From Nevskiaceae bacterium (GTDB taxonomy: Bacteria > Pseudomonadota > Gammaproteobacteria > Steroidobacterales > Steroidobacteraceae), in contig JAITMN010000074.1 of the NCBI GenBank assembly GCA_031277355.1, positions 1 through 6,496 on the forward strand: DNA of 6,496 nt, read 5' to 3'. The notes under the pieces were generated by a model. It had not been told where the DNA came from. It worked only from the letters and a program-made list of their open reading frames with translations, and ran no database searches. A program made the translations under genes and the position numbers. Below are positions 5,163-6,496 of this stretch, one piece after another. Position 1 is the stretch's first letter. Each line of letters begins with the position of its first letter.

Positions 5163-5423
5163 ATGAGTGCACTGCGGGTCATCAAGAAATACCCCAACCG
5201 GCGACTGTACGACACGGTCGCCAGTTGCTACATCACGTTGGATGACATTCGACGCCTGGTTGTCGAACAGGTGGATTTTGTCGTGCACGATCAAAAATCG
5301 GGCCTCGACATCACCCACCCCGTTCTGCTGCAAGTGATCGCCGATCAATCCCATCCGGCGATGTTGACCAACGACTTCCTGAAGCAAGTCATCCGCGATC
5401 AGCAGCACCTCGAATCGGCGTGA
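5163..5423 (+). CDS. PhaR-like polyhydroxyalkanoate synthesis regulator, DNA-binding domain only
   Basis: The 86-residue protein consists almost entirely of the PHB/PHA accumulation regulator DNA-binding domain. The family hallmark VIKKYPNRRLYDT is at 6-18, followed by YITLDDIRRLV (23-33), a second hallmark block DQKSGLDIT (43-51) and LLQVIADQ (55-62). Full PhaR proteins, typically 140-200 residues, repress phasin and PHA synthesis genes and leave DNA when they bind PHA granules through a C-terminal region. Here that region is absent: after FLKQVIR (72-78), where the family continues, the protein stops eight residues later. The start is well fixed by AAGGAG (5151-5156) with 6-nt spacing. No phaC or phasin gene is nearby. 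It may be a natural mini-regulator, with targets unrelated to PHA, or a truncated remnant; the intact RBS and clean domain favour a working gene. A phaR symbol is withheld because only the domain is recognised. Confidence 0.85.
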   Translation: MSALRVIKKYPNRRLYDTVASCYITLDDIRRLVVEQVDFVVHDQKSGLDITHPVLLQVIADQSHPAMLTNDFLKQVIRDQQHLESA

Positions 5424-5449
5424 TCACATTGGCGTAGTGGATCAACCGC
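5424..5449. other. 26-bp convergent junction without a clear terminator
   Basis: The stops of the PhaR-like gene and pnp are 26 bp apart and face each other. TGATC (5421-5425) can pair with GATCA (5440-5444), and CCGC (5446-5449) with GCGG (5454-5457), the latter enclosing the pnp stop in its tetraloop. Neither stem is followed by a T tract on either strand. I therefore see no intrinsic terminator; the two transcripts may overlap at their 3' ends or end by Rho. Confidence 0.45.
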
Positions 5450-6496
5450 TCAGGCGGCATCCACATTGCGCATCGACAGGCGCACGCGCCCCTGACGATC
5501 CACTTCCAGCACCTTCACGCGCACCTTGTCGCCTTCCTTGAGCTTGTCGCTGACTTTCTCCACGCGCTCATCGGAAATCTGCGAGATGTGAACGAGTCCA
5601 TCGCGGCCCGGCAGAATCGTCACGAACGCGCCGAAGTCCATCAATCGCGCCACGGTGCCTTCGTAGATGCGGCCCACTTCCACATCGGCGGTAATCAATT
5701 CGATGCGACGCTGCGCCTCGCGGCCCGCCGCGCCCTGCACCGAAGCGATCTTCACGGTGCCGTCGTTGTCGATGTCGATCGTCGTGCCGGTTTCTTCGGT
5801 GATCTGACGAATCACCGCACCGCCCTTGCCGATCACATCGCGAATCTTCTCCGGGTCGATCTTCAGCGTGATGATCGAAGGCGCCCACTCGGACATCTTC
5901 GCGCGCGGCGCAGACAGCACCTTGTTCATCTCGCCCAGGATATGCAGACGGCCTTCGTGCGCCTGTTCCAGCGCCACCTTCATGATCTCCGGCGTGATGC
6001 TGTCGACCTTGATATCCATCTGCAACGCGGTGACGCCGGTGGCGGTGCCCGCGACTTTGAAATCCATGTCGCCCAGATGATCTTCGTCGCCGAGAATGTC
6101 GGTGATCACCTTGTAGCGATCGCCTTCCAGCACCAGACCCATCGCAACGCCTGCCACCGGAGCCTTCACCGGCACGCCGGCATCCATCAGCGCCAAGCTG
6201 GTGCCGCAGACAGAGGCCATTGAAGAGGAGCCATTGGATTCGAGAATCTCCGACACCACGCGCAGCACATACGGGAATTCTTCCATCGTCGGCAGCACGG
6301 CGGCGATGCCGCGACGCGCCAGATTGCCGTGACCGATTTCGCGGCGCTTGGGCGAACCCATCATGCCCGTCTCGCCCACCGAGAACGGCGGGAAGTTGTA
6401 GTGAAGCATGAACGGCTCGCGGCGCTCGCCTTCCAGCGCGTCGATGATCTGCGCATCGCGCGAAGTGCCCAGCGTGGCCGTGACCAGCGCCTGCGT
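5450..6496 (-). CDS. pnp: Polyribonucleotide nucleotidyltransferase (PNPase), C-terminal half
   Basis: PNPase is a homotrimeric 3'-to-5' exoribonuclease that degrades RNA by phosphorolysis to nucleoside diphosphates, and can add tails in reverse. It often works in the RNA degradosome. The frame is open to the right edge: 348 residues are visible of about 700, so the N-terminal RNase PH domain and the start are missing. In visible numbering, TQALVTATLGT opens the catalytic second RNase PH domain. FHYNFPP-type and GSPKRREIGHG motifs follow, then the phosphate-binding serines SSSMAS (90-95). Asp139, Asp145 and Lys147 in EDHLGDMDFK match E. coli Asp486, Asp492 and Lys494. A KH domain follows with GKGG (223-226), then an S1 domain from about 276 with GRDGLVHISQI. 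The protein ends (MRNVDAA) right after the S1 fold, with a shorter tail than the 711-residue E. coli enzyme. It is transcribed toward the PhaR-like gene; any rpsO would be upstream, out of view. Confidence 0.97.
   Translation of the reverse strand, partial: TQALVTATLGTSRDAQIIDALEGERREPFMLHYNFPPFSVGETGMMGSPKRREIGHGNLARRGIAAVLPTMEEFPYVLRVVSEILESNGSSSMASVCGTSLALMDAGVPVKAPVAGVAMGLVLEGDRYKVITDILGDEDHLGDMDFKVAGTATGVTALQMDIKVDSITPEIMKVALEQAHEGRLHILGEMNKVLSAPRAKMSEWAPSIITLKIDPEKIRDVIGKGGAVIRQITEETGTTIDIDNDGTVKIASVQGAAGREAQRRIELITADVEVGRIYEGTVARLMDFGAFVTILPGRDGLVHISQISDERVEKVSDKLKEGDKVRVKVLEVDRQGRVRLSMRNVDAA

Noticed and set aside
5588..6223. A 211-codon open frame on the plus strand, opposite pnp
   Set aside because: It lies opposite the conserved PNPase catalytic core, KH domain and part of the S1 domain; its product is His/Arg/Asp-rich with no family resemblance and no ribosome site.

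Overview
The window is a dense, high-GC stretch of what looks like a gammaproteobacterial chromosome. Three points support this: the adjacent dksA-gluQ pair is a gammaproteobacterial hallmark; the SMC N-terminus reads like gammaproteobacterial SMC rather than MukB; and the PNPase reads like those of Pseudomonas and its relatives. The single-cysteine DksA with a long basic extension, the unimodular QueF and the PhaR-type domain fit a non-enteric lineage (Xanthomonadales, Chromatiales or Nevskiales-like). That finer placement is inference only.

Layout. Positions 1-2895 (minus) hold the first 965 codons of smc, cut at the left edge just before the C-terminal ATPase lobe. A 78-bp divergent spacer separates it from queF (2974-3363, plus). 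After 83 bp carrying a clear sigma70-type promoter comes dksA (3447-4169, plus). It overlaps gluQ (4120-5058, plus) by 50 nt. A 104-bp spacer rich in dyad symmetry precedes a small PhaR-type DNA-binding-domain gene (5163-5423, plus). This converges, with only 26 bp between stop codons, on pnp (5450-6496, minus), whose 5' half lies beyond the right edge. There is no tRNA, rRNA, CRISPR array, insertion sequence or gene-free stretch over 300 bp.

How the genes fit together. queF and gluQ are an early and a late step of the same pathway. QueF makes preQ1, the precursor of queuosine, and GluQ glutamylates the finished queuosine in the anticodon of tRNA-Asp. Between them sits dksA, which tunes RNA polymerase to ppGpp, so the cluster joins the stringent response to tRNA wobble modification. 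smc (chromosome condensation) and pnp (RNA decay) are housekeeping flanks on the opposite strand.

Most unusual points: DksA has lost three of four zinc cysteines and carries an ~85-residue histone-H1-like Lys/Ala/Pro extension with six consecutive prolines. Its promoter has a consensus TATAAT, a 14-bp perfect palindrome over the -35, and a GC-rich discriminator. Two mutually exclusive hairpins can form at the dksA stop inside gluQ. QueF is unimodular and lacks the usual disulfide partner cysteine. The PhaR-like protein consists only of the DNA-binding domain. I see no wholly novel multi-gene system; the interest is in these variations and in the regulatory structure.
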